A stretch of DNA of 64,000 bases. Source: Gammaproteobacteria bacterium UBA2679 (lineage in GTDB: Bacteria; Pseudomonadota; Gammaproteobacteria; Pseudomonadales; Oleiphilaceae). Positions 10,600 to 21,127 of this stretch are shown in pieces; the stretch's first letter is position 1, and every line of letters starts with the position of its first letter. The notes beneath the pieces are model-generated. The model was not told the origin of the DNA. It saw only the letters and a program-made list of their open reading frames with translations, and did not search any database. The stretch covers positions 124,001-188,000 of the forward strand of contig DEMD01000010.1 of NCBI GenBank assembly GCA_002354735.1, written 5' to 3'. The position numbers and the translations under genes were made by a program.

Positions 10600-12705
10600 T
10601 CAGGATGAGAGTTCAGCAATATCGGCAATGTTCAGGAACAGCGCCCTTAACCGTTTCAACAGGTTCAATCGATTCTCGCGAAGAGCCGCATCATCCGTCA
10701 TGACCATGACCTTATCGAAGAAATCGTCAGTCACCGATTTCAGTTGAGCTAGCTGGCTAAGTGCTTCAGCGAACTTGCCGGAGTTCAGTAGAGGATGAGT
10801 TGTTTCCTCGCTGCGTACTACGCGATCGAACAGCGCGCGCTCTTCATCACTCTGTAGCAAGCCCTCATCGATCGAGCCCTGCTGGTTTGCGTCCTCTGGC
10901 AAATTCGATTTGGCGAGAATGTTGCTGACTCGTTTGTTGGCAGCAATCAAGGCCTCGGCTTCAGGCATCGTCCTGAACGACTCGACTGCGAGGATGCGCT
11001 GATGAAATTCGTAAGGACTGCGGACTGGCCGCTTTCTCACTGCGAGAAAGGCAGCACTTGAAACGCCCTGCTCCTCGTAGAGATTTCTGAACCGATCAAA
11101 CACGTAGTCAAAAACAACCTGGTGCAGTCCGGGCTCAAAGGAAGCAGTATCGCTGTAGCCAGACATCGCGGCGCCAATGATTTCGCTCAGATCCATCTCA
11201 AGGTGATGCTCAATACTGATTCTAAGTACGCCAAGTGCAGCCCTGCGTAATGCAAAGGGATCTTTGGTACCTGTAGGGGCCTGGCCGATGCCGAAGATTC
11301 CGGTAAGCGTATCGAGCCTGTCTGCCAGCGCGACCGAGGCCGCTACGGTGGTCTGCGGAACCCGGTCGCCGGCAAAGCGAGGCCAGTAATGAGCCTCAAT
11401 GGCTTCGGCAACAACAGCGGGCTCGCCATCATGAATCGCATAGTAACGCCCCATGGTGCCTTGCAACTCCGGGAACTCCAATACCATGTCGCTCACGAGG
11501 TCTGCCTTGCTGAGCAAACCAGCCCGAGCAGCCATGGTCGTATCAGCACCAATGCGCTCAGCCACGGCCGCGGCAAGTTTCTCAAGCCGCTTCGATTTTT
11601 CCAGCACAGTACCTAGCGACTTCTGGAACAGAATGCTCTCGAGCTTCGGAAGCCGAGATTCAAGTGTTTGCTTCCGGTCTGTCTCATAGAAAAACGCAGC
11701 ATCGCTCAAGCGTGGCCTGACCACACGCTCATTACCAGCCACGACTTTTTCCGGATCCTTACTGTCGAGATTGGCAATGAAGACGAAGGCCGCAAGCATC
11801 GACTTGTCAGCACCGACGATATGGAAGTACTTCTGATTTTCTTTCATGGTACTGATAAGACATTCAGCCGGCACCTCAAGGAAGCGCTCCTCGAACCGAC
11901 CGATCATGGCCACAGGCCAGTCAGTCAACGCGGTGACTTCGGTGAGCAGGTCTTCATCGATAACCGCATGGATCCCATTGGCTTCAGCAGCTGGGAATAC
12001 CTGACCGACAACCTGATGGATCTGTTGACGAATAGAGGCCTTGCGCTCGTCGAAGTCGACAATGACCTTTGCCTCTCGAAGCTGATCCCGGTAGCGCGCT
12101 ATCGACTCGATGGTAAGGACGCCAGGTGAATGCGCGCGGTGACCCCGCGTCTCACGACCGCTGGTAATTCCGAAGATCTCCAAAGGCAGCACATCATCGC
12201 CCAGAAGCGCTACAAGCCAGTGTAGCGGACGGATGAACTCGTCCCGCGATGCACCCCAGCGCATGCGCTTGGCGATCGGTAGCTGCTGCAGCGATTGCAG
12301 GATCAGTTCTGGGAGAATGGCTTCGGCGCTGCGGCCAGCTTCCTTGGCCCGGAACATCATCCAGGCGCCCTTGTCAGTTTCGAGTAGTTGTAGATCATCG
12401 ACTTCGGCCTGACATGATTTGGCAAAGCCTAGCAGCGCCTTGGTCGGCTTACCTTCGGCATCGAAGGCCGCCTGCTTTGCCGGGCCACGGCGCTCGACCT
12501 CCCGATCCTGCTGCTTCTCAGCAAGGCCGCGAATGACCAGGGAAAGCCTGCGTGGCGCACCCAGCACCTCAATCTCACGATAAGACAGTTCAGCTGTTTG
12601 CAGTGCAGCTTCCATGAGCTGTCTCAAACTCTGCATCAGCACAGGCATGGCTTTGGGGGGCAGCTCTTCAAGGCCGAGCTCCAGCAGAAAATCCTTGGCT
12701 TGCAT
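10600..12705 (-). CDS. glyS: Glycyl-tRNA synthetase beta subunit
   Basis: Beta chain of the alpha2-beta2 glycyl-tRNA synthetase; it carries the tRNA-binding and HD-like parts. It has 701 residues (family ~690). The N-terminus reads DFLLELGLEELPPKA, the family signature, and the middle contains IPRLS-type beta-subunit segments such as RFEERFLEVPAECLISTMKENQKYF. It lies 45 bp downstream of glyQ on the minus strand, so the two subunits are presumably co-translated from one mRNA. Confidence 0.96.
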   Translation of the reverse strand: MQAKDFLLELGLEELPPKAMPVLMQSLRQLMEAALQTAELSYREIEVLGAPRRLSLVIRGLAEKQQDREVERRGPAKQAAFDAEGKPTKALLGFAKSCQAEVDDLQLLETDKGAWMMFRAKEAGRSAEAILPELILQSLQQLPIAKRMRWGASRDEFIRPLHWLVALLGDDVLPLEIFGITSGRETRGHRAHSPGVLTIESIARYRDQLREAKVIVDFDERKASIRQQIHQVVGQVFPAAEANGIHAVIDEDLLTEVTALTDWPVAMIGRFEERFLEVPAECLISTMKENQKYFHIVGADKSMLAAFVFIANLDSKDPEKVVAGNERVVRPRLSDAAFFYETDRKQTLESRLPKLESILFQKSLGTVLEKSKRLEKLAAAVAERIGADTTMAARAGLLSKADLVSDMVLEFPELQGTMGRYYAIHDGEPAVVAEAIEAHYWPRFAGDRVPQTTVAASVALADRLDTLTGIFGIGQAPTGTKDPFALRRAALGVLRISIEHHLEMDLSEIIGAAMSGYSDTASFEPGLHQVVFDYVFDRFRNLYEEQGVSSAAFLAVRKRPVRSPYEFHQRILAVESFRTMPEAEALIAANKRVSNILAKSNLPEDANQQGSIDEGLLQSDEERALFDRVVRSEETTHPLLNSGKFAEALSQLAQLKSVTDDFFDKVMVMTDDAALRENRLNLLKRLRALFLNIADIAELSS

Positions 12706-12750
12706 GGTTATATCCAGACAGTGTTTAGTATGAGGCGACGGTGTCGCGGA

Positions 12751-13737
12751 TTAAGCGCTCTTGTTGGCGACAGACGCAGCGGTGATCTCAGGGTCCGCTA
12801 GTGGAAAGCCCAGTGCTTCACGACGGTCGTAATACGCCTGCGCTACGGCGCGTGCGAGAGCACGGACCCTCAGTATGAAACGCTGCCTCTCGGTGACTGA
12901 AATCGCGTGACGGGCATCGAGGAGATTGAACGCGTGGGAGGCCTTCAGCACCATTTCATAGGCAGGTAGCGGCAAACCCTGTTCGATCAGGCGCTGGCTA
13001 TCCAGCTCACAGGCATCGAATTGAGCGAAGAGTGCCTCGACATTGGCGTGTTCAAAGTTGAAGGTCGACATCTCGACTTCATTCTGATGAAACACGTCGC
13101 CATAGGTCACCTTGCCATGGGGGCCATGTGTCCAGACCAGATCAAAGATGCTATCGACACCCTGGAGGTACATCGCGATCCGCTCAAGGCCGTAGGTAAT
13201 CTCGCCGGTAACAGGGAAACATTCGAGGCCGCCGACTTGTTGGAAGTAGGTAAACTGAGTGACTTCCATACCATTCAGCCAGATCTCCCAGCCAAGACCC
13301 CAGGCACCCAGCGTAGGGCTCTCCCAGTTATCTTCGACGAAACGGATATCGTGAACCAAAGGATCGATGCCCAGCGCTTTTAACGAGCCGAGATAAAGTT
13401 CCTGTATATTGGGTGGCGACGGCTTGAGAATGACCTGATACTGATAGTAGTGCTGAAGACGATTTGGGTTCTCGCCGTAGCGGCCATCAGTAGGGCGTCG
13501 ACAAGGCTGCACGTACGCCGTGTTCCAACGTTCTGGTCCTATGGCACGTAGAAACGTAGCGGGATGAAATGTGCCTGCCCCAACCTCCATATCCAGTGGC
13601 TGGAGAATCACGCAGCCCTGCTCAGACCAGTAATTCTGCAGAATGGCGATGAGACCCTGAAAGGTCGAGGCATCCTGCTTTGGTGAAGAGTCCTGTGAAG
13701 GGTCTCGCGAAGGGGCGGTCTTATTCGATACCGTCAT
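12751..13737 (-). CDS. glyQ: Glycyl-tRNA synthetase alpha subunit
   Basis: Catalytic alpha chain that activates glycine and charges tRNA-Gly with GlyS. The class II core is clear: [42 protein letters not shown] and [19 protein letters not shown]. It has 328 residues against ~300 usual. The surplus is a polar N-terminal extension of about 25 residues (Ser/Asp/Lys-rich) before the conserved start. No shorter in-frame ATG exists in that stretch, so the extension is probably real. It is first gene of the glyQ-glyS pair and divergent from the acyltransferase gene at 13938. Confidence 0.96.
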   Translation of the reverse strand: MTVSNKTAPSRDPSQDSSPKQDASTFQGLIAILQNYWSEQGCVILQPLDMEVGAGTFHPATFLRAIGPERWNTAYVQPCRRPTDGRYGENPNRLQHYYQYQVILKPSPPNIQELYLGSLKALGIDPLVHDIRFVEDNWESPTLGAWGLGWEIWLNGMEVTQFTYFQQVGGLECFPVTGEITYGLERIAMYLQGVDSIFDLVWTHGPHGKVTYGDVFHQNEVEMSTFNFEHANVEALFAQFDACELDSQRLIEQGLPLPAYEMVLKASHAFNLLDARHAISVTERQRFILRVRALARAVAQAYYDRREALGFPLADPEITAASVANKSA

Positions 13738-13822
13738 GATTTTCCAAACTCCGTCCTGGCAATACTGTAAAGATGCGGCGGGCGCTCAATCGGAATGCAA
13801 CCCATGACAAAACAAGCGCGTA

Positions 13823-13828
13823 ATTATA
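13823..13828 (-). promoter_or_regulatory. Probable -10 element for glyQ
   Basis: On the minus strand this reads TATAAT, preceded by GGG, 85 bp before the glyQ ATG. No strong -35 was seen at normal spacing. It lies in the 200-bp divergent region shared with the acyltransferase gene. Confidence 0.45.
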
Positions 13829-13937
13829 CCCTTTGCCTCACTGTAATCTACCAGCAAGTACGCAACCCGCATACGCCGCCCGTATGGAGCGCCAATTAGT
13901 GTCCAATACGCGGATCAACCAGACTGGACACTAGCAC

Positions 13938-14846
13938 ATGACAACACATGATTTGAAAGGCCGTATGCTCTCGGCCATCTTGCGAAAATCGATTCGACTG
14001 TTGTCTGGGCTGTCCCTAGGATCGCTGCAGCGCATCGGCAGCATCCTGGGTAAGGCTGCTGTCGTGTGGCAGACAGAAGCGCTCAGGATCACGCGAATCA
14101 ATATCGAAGCCTGCTATCCGCATCTGAGTCAGGTCGAAAAAGAACGTCTGGCCTATGACAGTATGCTCAACACCGGCATGGTGGCGGCCGAAATGGCTGC
14201 AATCTGGGAATGGCCGACAGCGCGAGTACTTGATCTCATTCAGCATGTCGAAGGCGCTTCACTTCTGGAAGAGGCGAAGCAATCGCGTGAGGGGCTTATC
14301 GTGCTGGTGCCACATCTCGGCAACTGGGAGCTCAGCGGGCTATTTCTTGCCCATCACTTCACCATACGCTCGCTATACCTGGAACCGAAGTTGCCTGGAA
14401 TGGATGAGTACATGCGCAGTGTTCGCGAGCGCAATGGGTCAACCCTGGTACCAGCGGGGAAACGTGGGGTGATGAGCCTGTTTACCAGCCTCCGTGAAGG
14501 TGGCGTGACCGGTATTCTGCCCGACCAGTCACCGGATCGTAGCGGAGGCATCTTTGTGCCCTTCTTCGGCATGCAGACGCACACGATGAAACTGGTGCCC
14601 CGTCTTATCGAGAAAACCGGCGCGCGAGTATTAATGATGACGAGTCTACGCAACGATAGCGGCGGCTTCGACGTTCATGTACAAAAGCCGCTTGACGACA
14701 TTTATGCCAGTGACTTGCACGAGTCTGCTGCGGCAATGAACGCCAGTATGGAGCGGCTTATCCAGCTCGCACCGGCGCAGTATCAGTGGGAGTACAAGCG
14801 CTTCAAGCACCTGCCGGACAAAGCCCGACACATGTACCGTACGTGA
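13938..14846 (+). CDS. LpxL/HtrB-family lipid A acyltransferase
   Basis: Inner-membrane acyltransferase of the lysophospholipid acyltransferase superfamily; LpxL and LpxM add secondary acyl chains to Kdo2-lipid A. The catalytic HX4E motif is HLGNWE (H126, E131). Further family blocks are LPDQSPDRSGGIFVPFFG and the end AQYQWEYKRFKHLPD. At 302 residues the length fits. The N-terminal membrane helix is weak. Pseudomonas also has an acyltransferase gene just beyond glyQ, which supports orthology, but laurate versus myristate specificity cannot be read. It converges with the lipoprotein gene ending at 14859. Confidence 0.88.
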   Translation: MTTHDLKGRMLSAILRKSIRLLSGLSLGSLQRIGSILGKAAVVWQTEALRITRINIEACYPHLSQVEKERLAYDSMLNTGMVAAEMAAIWEWPTARVLDLIQHVEGASLLEEAKQSREGLIVLVPHLGNWELSGLFLAHHFTIRSLYLEPKLPGMDEYMRSVRERNGSTLVPAGKRGVMSLFTSLREGGVTGILPDQSPDRSGGIFVPFFGMQTHTMKLVPRLIEKTGARVLMMTSLRNDSGGFDVHVQKPLDDIYASDLHESAAAMNASMERLIQLAPAQYQWEYKRFKHLPDKARHMYRT

Positions 14847-14858
14847 CGCGACAGGCAC

Positions 14859-16592
14859 TCAGTTCTGGCTGCGGCTCAGTACCCGTTCCGCAAGATTGCC
14901 TGTCGTACCAACGGTAGCCAGGCCGGCTCGGCTGCCAATGTTGATTCTCACCAGGTCCGGTAGACTCGCCGGATTGTCTGGCTGACCCACGTACTGAATC
15001 AGACCAAAGTCCTGTTCGATCACGCTAAGCGCCTGTACCTGAGTCTCGCCTGGCAGGCCCGACGAGAACTTGACAATCTTGTTGCCACTCGCGAGATCGA
15101 ACTGGGTCAGTTGCGACGCATTGAAAAAGCGCCCCTGGGCGGTGTCGACATAAGCCGGTTTGTTCGTGATCACCGTCGCCCCATCGACGAGAGTCTCAGT
15201 GGTCGTGCCGAAGCCTTGCAGCAATATGGGTAACTGAGTCAGACCGTCTTCACGGTAATGGTCGAAGAACAGCCAGCGCGCGTTTTCGAAACAACCCGCC
15301 TCAGCGGGACTACATAGTGGGACTGTGAGCGAATCCTGCGGGAGCACAATGGCTGCAGGCGGCGTCTCGATGCTGGCGAAGATGACGTTCGTGCCGGCTA
15401 GGAAGGCATTACTGGTTGAAAGACCCGACATGACGGACGTTACGGTCATTGTCTCTGGCTCTACTCTCAGCAGCTCTCCGGCCTGGGTAGCCGCCCAGAG
15501 ATAACTGCTGCTGGCCTGGAGCGAAGGTCGAATTGAGCCGAAACTGCTGAGATCGGCAACCGTCTCGACTTGCTGATCAGCCAGCCTGACAACCCGCAGA
15601 ACTGCGCCATCGAGATAATACAGGTTGGTGTTCTGCAGATGCTGCACACGCTCATCAAGCTCCGGCACACTCAGCGTCGCCAGTACGACCGGCTCCAGGG
15701 CTGGGTCGACGAACGCGGAGGGCGGCGCTTGATACAGCGTGCCTGCAACGGATAACAGCAGGTCTTCGCCGTAGGCTATGGCAGGGCCGACAGCGGCTTC
15801 CAGATCGATCGAGGGATCCACTGGAAAGGAGCGGACAAGGGTGCCCGCCTTGTCGAACAGCTCCAAGGTGGCACCGCTCTTCATGAAATAACCCAGTATG
15901 CTACCGTCCAGTGCATTCAGTGGTTTGCCGAAAAACTCAAGTGTAGTCGCCGGCTCAGGCAGGTTCAGCGGGCTTGCGGTCAGTGGCAATTTCGCGAAAG
16001 CAGCCGTGCCCGCTGTACATTCCTCCGGGCTACCGTAACGCACGATCAGCGTGCTGTCGGCAAAGCCGAGGCCATCAGTCAACAGGCGACGGTCAGTGGC
16101 TGCGCCATTGGTGCCACAGGCAGGCTCGCTGAAGCTGGTCAACTGCTTGAGTTCAGTCGTCGTTGGGTCGCCAAGGAAGAAGCGATCATTTTCTTCGATC
16201 AGCACATAGCTTTGCGTGAAGCGGCGATTGCCCAGTGGAATGAGTGGTGCGAAGGCTTCGGCGGGCTGACCGGCGCTCTGTCGAAGGACGCTCAGCTGTC
16301 GCACATCGACGCTGTATGTCTGCGTGAGTGGATCTGGTTCATTCGGCAGGCGCGTCGCCTCGAAGAACAGCCTGTTGATAATCGGATAGTTGGCTTGGGG
16401 CGTGACCACTACGACTGGAGGCTGAGGCTCAGGCTCAGGCAGAGGTGGACGCCGCTTCTTCTCATCCTTCAGCCCGAGCTCCTCACAGCCCTGCAGCAGC
16501 AGAAAGCCTATCAGGAGGCCAATGGTCACCGTGACGGTCTTCAACCTGGTGAAAAGAGTGCTGGGCAGAGCCGGATCATAGGCCAATTGCAT
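14859..16592 (-). CDS. Large orphan lipoprotein, function unknown
   Basis: I do not recognise this family. The 577-residue product has a 35-residue signal with a hydrophobic core and the lipobox LLQGC (lipidated C36), so it should be a lipoprotein. The residue after Cys is Glu, which does not suggest inner-membrane retention. A charged, Pro-rich linker (residues ~42-60) follows. The rest is rich in short beta-strand-like repeats with recurring Leu/Val and Asp-Gly turns, suggesting a beta-propeller or WD-like surface protein. Cysteines are few. It lies 157 bp downstream of trkH on the same strand but probably has its own control. Confidence 0.75.
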   Translation of the reverse strand: MQLAYDPALPSTLFTRLKTVTVTIGLLIGFLLLQGCEELGLKDEKKRRPPLPEPEPQPPVVVVTPQANYPIINRLFFEATRLPNEPDPLTQTYSVDVRQLSVLRQSAGQPAEAFAPLIPLGNRRFTQSYVLIEENDRFFLGDPTTTELKQLTSFSEPACGTNGAATDRRLLTDGLGFADSTLIVRYGSPEECTAGTAAFAKLPLTASPLNLPEPATTLEFFGKPLNALDGSILGYFMKSGATLELFDKAGTLVRSFPVDPSIDLEAAVGPAIAYGEDLLLSVAGTLYQAPPSAFVDPALEPVVLATLSVPELDERVQHLQNTNLYYLDGAVLRVVRLADQQVETVADLSSFGSIRPSLQASSSYLWAATQAGELLRVEPETMTVTSVMSGLSTSNAFLAGTNVIFASIETPPAAIVLPQDSLTVPLCSPAEAGCFENARWLFFDHYREDGLTQLPILLQGFGTTTETLVDGATVITNKPAYVDTAQGRFFNASQLTQFDLASGNKIVKFSSGLPGETQVQALSVIEQDFGLIQYVGQPDNPASLPDLVRINIGSRAGLATVGTTGNLAERVLSRSQN

Positions 16593-16749
16593 AAACGTCT
16601 TGCTTCCGAATTAGAACGAGTGATTCACCCGCAAAGATTAAAACATTTCGTAACATGATTACGCGAACCAGTGCCGAAGCCGGGAAGCTACTCGCGCGTA
16701 TCGACTATTCCAGATGGGCGAGATCGTTACCAGAGGCTGTTTTACAGAA

Positions 16750-18198
16750 TCAGCGGCGCCAGAAAGCAGGCGTGAACAATATCAGAAGTGTGAAGACCTC
16801 GAGTCGTCCAAGCAGCATGCCGAAGCAAAGCGTCCACTTGGCCACCGCATTGATGTCGCCATAATGGAAAGCCACATCGCCCAGCCCCGGCCCAAGATTG
16901 TTGATGGCTGCACCGACAGCTGACCACGCAGTCACCAGATCCAGTCCAGTAGCCAGCAGTATCATCTGCATGACGATGAACGACAGCATGTAAACAGCAA
17001 TGAATCCCCAGACGGCCTCCAGTATTCTGTCAGAGACTGGCCGCTTCCCCAGTTTCACCCTGAACACTGCTGAAGGATGGACGAGCCTACGAATTTCCCG
17101 CGCACCCTGCTTGTAGACGAGGAGTACCCGCATGACTTTCATGCCACCGGCGGTCGAACCGGCACAACCGCCTATGAAGGCTACGACAAATAGCAGGAAA
17201 GGCAGTATCAAAGGCCAGTGCGCAAAATCGGCCACACCAAAGCCTGTTGTAGTCGCGATACTGACCACCTGAAAGAGACCATGCACGACGCCTTTGCCGA
17301 AAGAGTAGGTGTCAGTCCAGATCAGTATGGCAATCGTGATCAGGGACACTGCGAGCAGGAGTTTGAAATAGAACAGAAACTCGGCATCGCGCAGATAGAT
17401 GCGGACTGAGCGCTCGCGCCAGGCGAAAAAATGCAGGGCGAAATTGATGGAGCTGGCAAACATGAAGAATATACAGATCAGTTCGATAGCAGGATTGTCG
17501 AAATAACCGATCGATGCATCGTGCGTCGAGAAGCCGCCAATGGCGATCGTAGAGAAACTGTGTCCGATGGCGTCGAATACGTTCATGCCGGCGAAATAGT
17601 AAGCGACCGCGCAGACGACGGTCATGGTGAGATAGATATACCAGAGCGCCTTGGCGGTTTCGGTAATGCGGGGCGTGAGTTTGTTATCCTTCACTGGGCC
17701 CGGCGTTTCTGCCCGATACAGCTGCATGCCGCCGACGCCCAGCATTGGCAGTATTGCTACGGCCAGAACGATGATGCCCATGCCCCCGAACCATTGCAGC
17801 TGCTGCCTGTACCAGCGCACTGACTCCGGCAGCTCATCGATATTGGTCAGGACGGTCGCGCCCGTGGTGGTGAGCCCGGAGATCGACTCGAAGACTGAGT
17901 CAGTAAAGCTCATGTCGATAGCGGCGTTGAAGTAGAATGGCGCGGCACCCGAGATGCCCAGCAGTACCCAGAACAGCACGGTAATCAGGAAGCCGTCTCG
18001 TACCCTGAGCTCGGCGCGGTAGTTTCGGGTCGGGAACCAGATGAGCAAACCAGAGGCAAACAGCAGTGCCATTGCGTTTCGAAATGGTACCACCTGCCCA
18101 TCCGCGTAGATGACGGACACTACGATGGACGGCAGTAGCGTAAGGCTGAACAACATCAGCAACACGCCTAATATTCTTGCTATTGCCTGGTAATGCAA
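16750..18198 (-). CDS. trkH: Trk potassium uptake membrane subunit TrkH
   Basis: Pore-forming subunit of the low-affinity Trk K+ system. The 482 residues and ~10-12 membrane segments match the family. The four pore-loop repeats are visible, including SISGLTTTGATVLTNIDELP, FSTIAIGGFSTHD, VSIATTTGFGVADF and AVGAAINNLGPGLG, each with the selectivity-filter glycine. The family's WFGGMGIIVLAVAILPMLGVGG segment is intact. It is encoded 41 bp after its regulatory partner trkA, forming the end of the def-fmt-rsmB-trkA-trkH run. Confidence 0.96.
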   Translation of the reverse strand: MHYQAIARILGVLLMLFSLTLLPSIVVSVIYADGQVVPFRNAMALLFASGLLIWFPTRNYRAELRVRDGFLITVLFWVLLGISGAAPFYFNAAIDMSFTDSVFESISGLTTTGATVLTNIDELPESVRWYRQQLQWFGGMGIIVLAVAILPMLGVGGMQLYRAETPGPVKDNKLTPRITETAKALWYIYLTMTVVCAVAYYFAGMNVFDAIGHSFSTIAIGGFSTHDASIGYFDNPAIELICIFFMFASSINFALHFFAWRERSVRIYLRDAEFLFYFKLLLAVSLITIAILIWTDTYSFGKGVVHGLFQVVSIATTTGFGVADFAHWPLILPFLLFVVAFIGGCAGSTAGGMKVMRVLLVYKQGAREIRRLVHPSAVFRVKLGKRPVSDRILEAVWGFIAVYMLSFIVMQMILLATGLDLVTAWSAVGAAINNLGPGLGDVAFHYGDINAVAKWTLCFGMLLGRLEVFTLLILFTPAFWRR

Positions 18199-18239
18199 AG
18201 CGATCCTGGTCCTTATGTCAGTTATGGCGGTCGATTGTA

Positions 18240-19613
18240 CTAAAAGAAGGTGAGACCGACCTGAAACAGTCTTTCGATCTCGCGGATTTTCCGCTTGTCC
18301 AGCAGGAAGACGATGGCATGATCGTCCGGCTCGATGCGGATATGATCATGGGCAATGAGTACTTCGCTGCGCCGCATGATGGCACTGATAGTCGCACCTT
18401 CCGGCAGATTCAATTCATCAATTCGCTTGCCGACGACCTTGGAGGACCGGTGATCGCCATGGGCAATCACTTCTATCGCTTCGGCAGCGCCGCGCCGCAG
18501 CGAGTGAGCGGCCACGATATCGCCACGCCGAACATGCGACAGCAAACTGCCGATCGTTGTCTGTTGGGGCGAAATGGCGATGTCGATTTCTCCGCCCTGT
18601 ATGAGGTCGACGTAATCCGGATTGTTGATTAACGTCATCACTTTCCTGACCCCGAGACGCTTTGCCAGCATGCTGGCCATGATATTGGCTTCGTCATCGT
18701 TGGTGAGCGCACAGAATACGTCGGTATCCTCGATGTTCTCTTCCAGCAGAAGATCCTTGTTCGCGGCGTTGCCGTGCAACACGATCGTGTTATCCAGCTC
18801 TTCCGAGAGGAAGAGACAGCGCTTGTGGTTTTGCTCAATCAGTTTGACGTTGTAGCGGCCCTCCAGCATCTGTGCCAGCCGAGCGCCGATATTGCCACCG
18901 CCGGCAATCATGATGCGCTTGTAGACGCGGTCGGTTGGCTGCAGTTCCTTCATCACCGTTTGAATATGGTCGCGAGCGGCAATGTAGAAAACCTCATCAC
19001 CGGGCTCAACAATGGTCTCCCCAATAGGAATCAGTCCCCGGCCCTGGCGATAGATTGCAGCCACCCGGGTATCGATATGCGGGAGGTGCTTGCGTAGATA
19101 TGATATCTCGTGACCAACCAGTGGTGCGCCGGGCAGCGCCTTGATACCGACCAGGCGAATCTTACCGTTTGAAAAGTCGAGAACCTGCAGCGCACCAGGA
19201 TTGTCGATAAGGCGGCTGATATGCTGGGTTACCACGAGCTCTGGGCTGATGAGAACATCTATGGGGAAGGCGTCGAGCCCAAAGAGTTCCTTACTCGACA
19301 GATAGGATGCGGCACGCACTCGACTGATTTTCGTGGGCGTCTTGAAAAGCGTGTGTGCCACCTGGCAAGCCACCATATTGATCTCGTCACTGTTGGTGAC
19401 GGCAATCAGCATGTCGGCATCATCGGCGCCCGCCTGTTTGAGCACACTTGGATAGGAACCGGACCCTTTGACGGTACGGATATCAAGTGTGTCCTGAAGT
19501 GTTCTTAGCCGGCTCTCATCCAGATCGACAACTGTGATGTCGTTTGCTTCACTCGCAAGATTGTCGGCGAGACTGCCACCGACCTGACCTGCGCCGAGAA
19601 TAATGATCTTCAT
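18240..19613 (-). CDS. trkA: Trk potassium uptake regulatory subunit TrkA
   Basis: Cytoplasmic NAD(H)/nucleotide-binding gate of TrkH. Its 457 residues hold two RCK units, each with a Rossmann loop: [13 protein letters not shown] at the N-terminus and [13 protein letters not shown] near residue 235. RCK-C (TrkA-C) parts follow each. The length is nearly identical to E. coli TrkA (458). It is placed between rsmB and trkH; the rsmB-trkA order is the same as in Pseudomonas. Confidence 0.97.
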   Translation of the reverse strand: MKIIILGAGQVGGSLADNLASEANDITVVDLDESRLRTLQDTLDIRTVKGSGSYPSVLKQAGADDADMLIAVTNSDEINMVACQVAHTLFKTPTKISRVRAASYLSSKELFGLDAFPIDVLISPELVVTQHISRLIDNPGALQVLDFSNGKIRLVGIKALPGAPLVGHEISYLRKHLPHIDTRVAAIYRQGRGLIPIGETIVEPGDEVFYIAARDHIQTVMKELQPTDRVYKRIMIAGGGNIGARLAQMLEGRYNVKLIEQNHKRCLFLSEELDNTIVLHGNAANKDLLLEENIEDTDVFCALTNDDEANIMASMLAKRLGVRKVMTLINNPDYVDLIQGGEIDIAISPQQTTIGSLLSHVRRGDIVAAHSLRRGAAEAIEVIAHGDHRSSKVVGKRIDELNLPEGATISAIMRRSEVLIAHDHIRIEPDDHAIVFLLDKRKIREIERLFQVGLTFF

Positions 19614-19669
19614 GGGCTATGGGCGCCGTTTGGGTTCATTAATAGATTGTTAATGTACGAGAGGGACAA

Positions 19670-21127
19670 CTATATACGATGAATCACCGAATAGAAGAAT
19701 CCATCATGTCTGCCTGCTGCTGCAAACACCTGTATGCCATGGTCAGTAGAGGTGAACGCTGGAAGCTTCGCGAAGGCGGCATATGGCTCGAACGCAACAC
19801 ACAATTCGGCGGGGGCTATATTCGTGAAATCTGACCACACGCTCAACAGCCTTGCTACCGCTTGATCGTTCTCAGCCCTCAGTATCGAACAGGTGGCATA
19901 AACGAGTAGCCCTTTCACGCCTACACATCGAGCGAGCCCATCCAGCAATGACGTCTGCTGTCCGACCAGCGCTGCAACATCTTCTGGCCGCCTGAGCTGC
20001 TTGATATCGGGATGGCGGCGAATCACGCCAGTGCCCGAACAGGGCGCGTCGACAAGTATGCCGTCGAAGGTTTCCTCACCAGTGTGCCAACTCGCAAGGT
20101 CTGCAGCATCGGCGGCCAAAGTTCGTAGCTTGAGCCGTTCAGGCTCCGTCGCGGCAATGTGCGTAAGTCCAAGCCGTTCGAAAGTCGCTTCGACGCGCTC
20201 CAGGCGATTTGGGCTGATGTCGAGGGCTGTCATCTCTACGGCGTAACCCAGGTTCAACAGGGCTTCAATGGCAGCACAGGTCTTGCCGCCCGGCGCCGAA
20301 CAAGCGTCCAGCAGGCGCAGGGGCCTGTGTATGTCGGGTTCATGCCTCTTTACGAGCGCCGCCACAAAAAGCCCTGCACAGAGCTGCGCTGCTTCGTCTT
20401 GCACACTCACCTGGCCTTCGTTAAAGCCTGGCAGCTTATCGACCGGGCACGCCTGCTCGAGCTGAATACCGTATTCTACATTGCTGAGCGGCTGCGCGAC
20501 CATGCCTGCTGCGCTGAGGCGGCTCAGATAGCCTTCCACCGTATCTTGCAGGGCATTGACGCGCAGGGTCATGGGTGCCTGGATGTTTGACTCTGCCGCC
20601 GCCAGTTTCCAGTCGTCTGGCCAGTCCTGTCGTAACTGCTGGAGCAGCCATTCGGGCAGTTCGTAGCGCGCCGAAGGGGGCAGATGCTCATGCACGGGAA
20701 CACCGGAAGCCTTACTGTCGGCTTCGTCTCTGAGCGCACTGCGTAAGACGCCATTGACCACTTTCACAGCCCAGTCCTTACGCAGAGCCCGACACAGCTC
20801 CACGGTTTCATTCACACAGGCCCGAGCCGGTTTATCCAGATGGATCAGCTGAAACAGGCCGAGCAATAATACGATCTCGACGTCACGATCTTTTGCCCGA
20901 AACGGTTTGGCGAGATACTGACTCAGACGGTAGTGCAGACTTTCGAAGTGGCGCAGAGTGCCATAGACGAGAGCCTTGACCAGTGCAGTGTGAGTGGAGG
21001 GGCTGGTATCCGCATTGGCAACTGCTGGCATGACTGCCGCAAGAGAGGCCTGGTCGATGATCACGGCCTTCAGAATACCGAGAGCGGCCAGGCGAGGATT
21101 GGACGCGATTGGCTTGCCCCCAGCCAT
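19670..21127 (-). CDS. rsmB: 16S rRNA (cytosine-967-C5)-methyltransferase RsmB
   Basis: SAM-dependent enzyme that makes m5C967 in 16S rRNA. The N-terminal NusB-like RNA-binding domain spans about residues 10-150. The SAM loop is DACSAPGGKT. Motif IV is VDAPCSGTGVIRRHPDI, and the catalytic Cys lies in LLVYATCSILRAEND. At 485 residues it is longer than E. coli RsmB (429) owing to several small insertions. The ATG overlaps the fmt stop by one base (TGATG), which implies translational coupling. Confidence 0.95.
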   Translation of the reverse strand: MAGGKPIASNPRLAALGILKAVIIDQASLAAVMPAVANADTSPSTHTALVKALVYGTLRHFESLHYRLSQYLAKPFRAKDRDVEIVLLLGLFQLIHLDKPARACVNETVELCRALRKDWAVKVVNGVLRSALRDEADSKASGVPVHEHLPPSARYELPEWLLQQLRQDWPDDWKLAAAESNIQAPMTLRVNALQDTVEGYLSRLSAAGMVAQPLSNVEYGIQLEQACPVDKLPGFNEGQVSVQDEAAQLCAGLFVAALVKRHEPDIHRPLRLLDACSAPGGKTCAAIEALLNLGYAVEMTALDISPNRLERVEATFERLGLTHIAATEPERLKLRTLAADAADLASWHTGEETFDGILVDAPCSGTGVIRRHPDIKQLRRPEDVAALVGQQTSLLDGLARCVGVKGLLVYATCSILRAENDQAVARLLSVWSDFTNIAPAELCVAFEPYAAFAKLPAFTSTDHGIQVFAAAGRHDGFFYSVIHRI

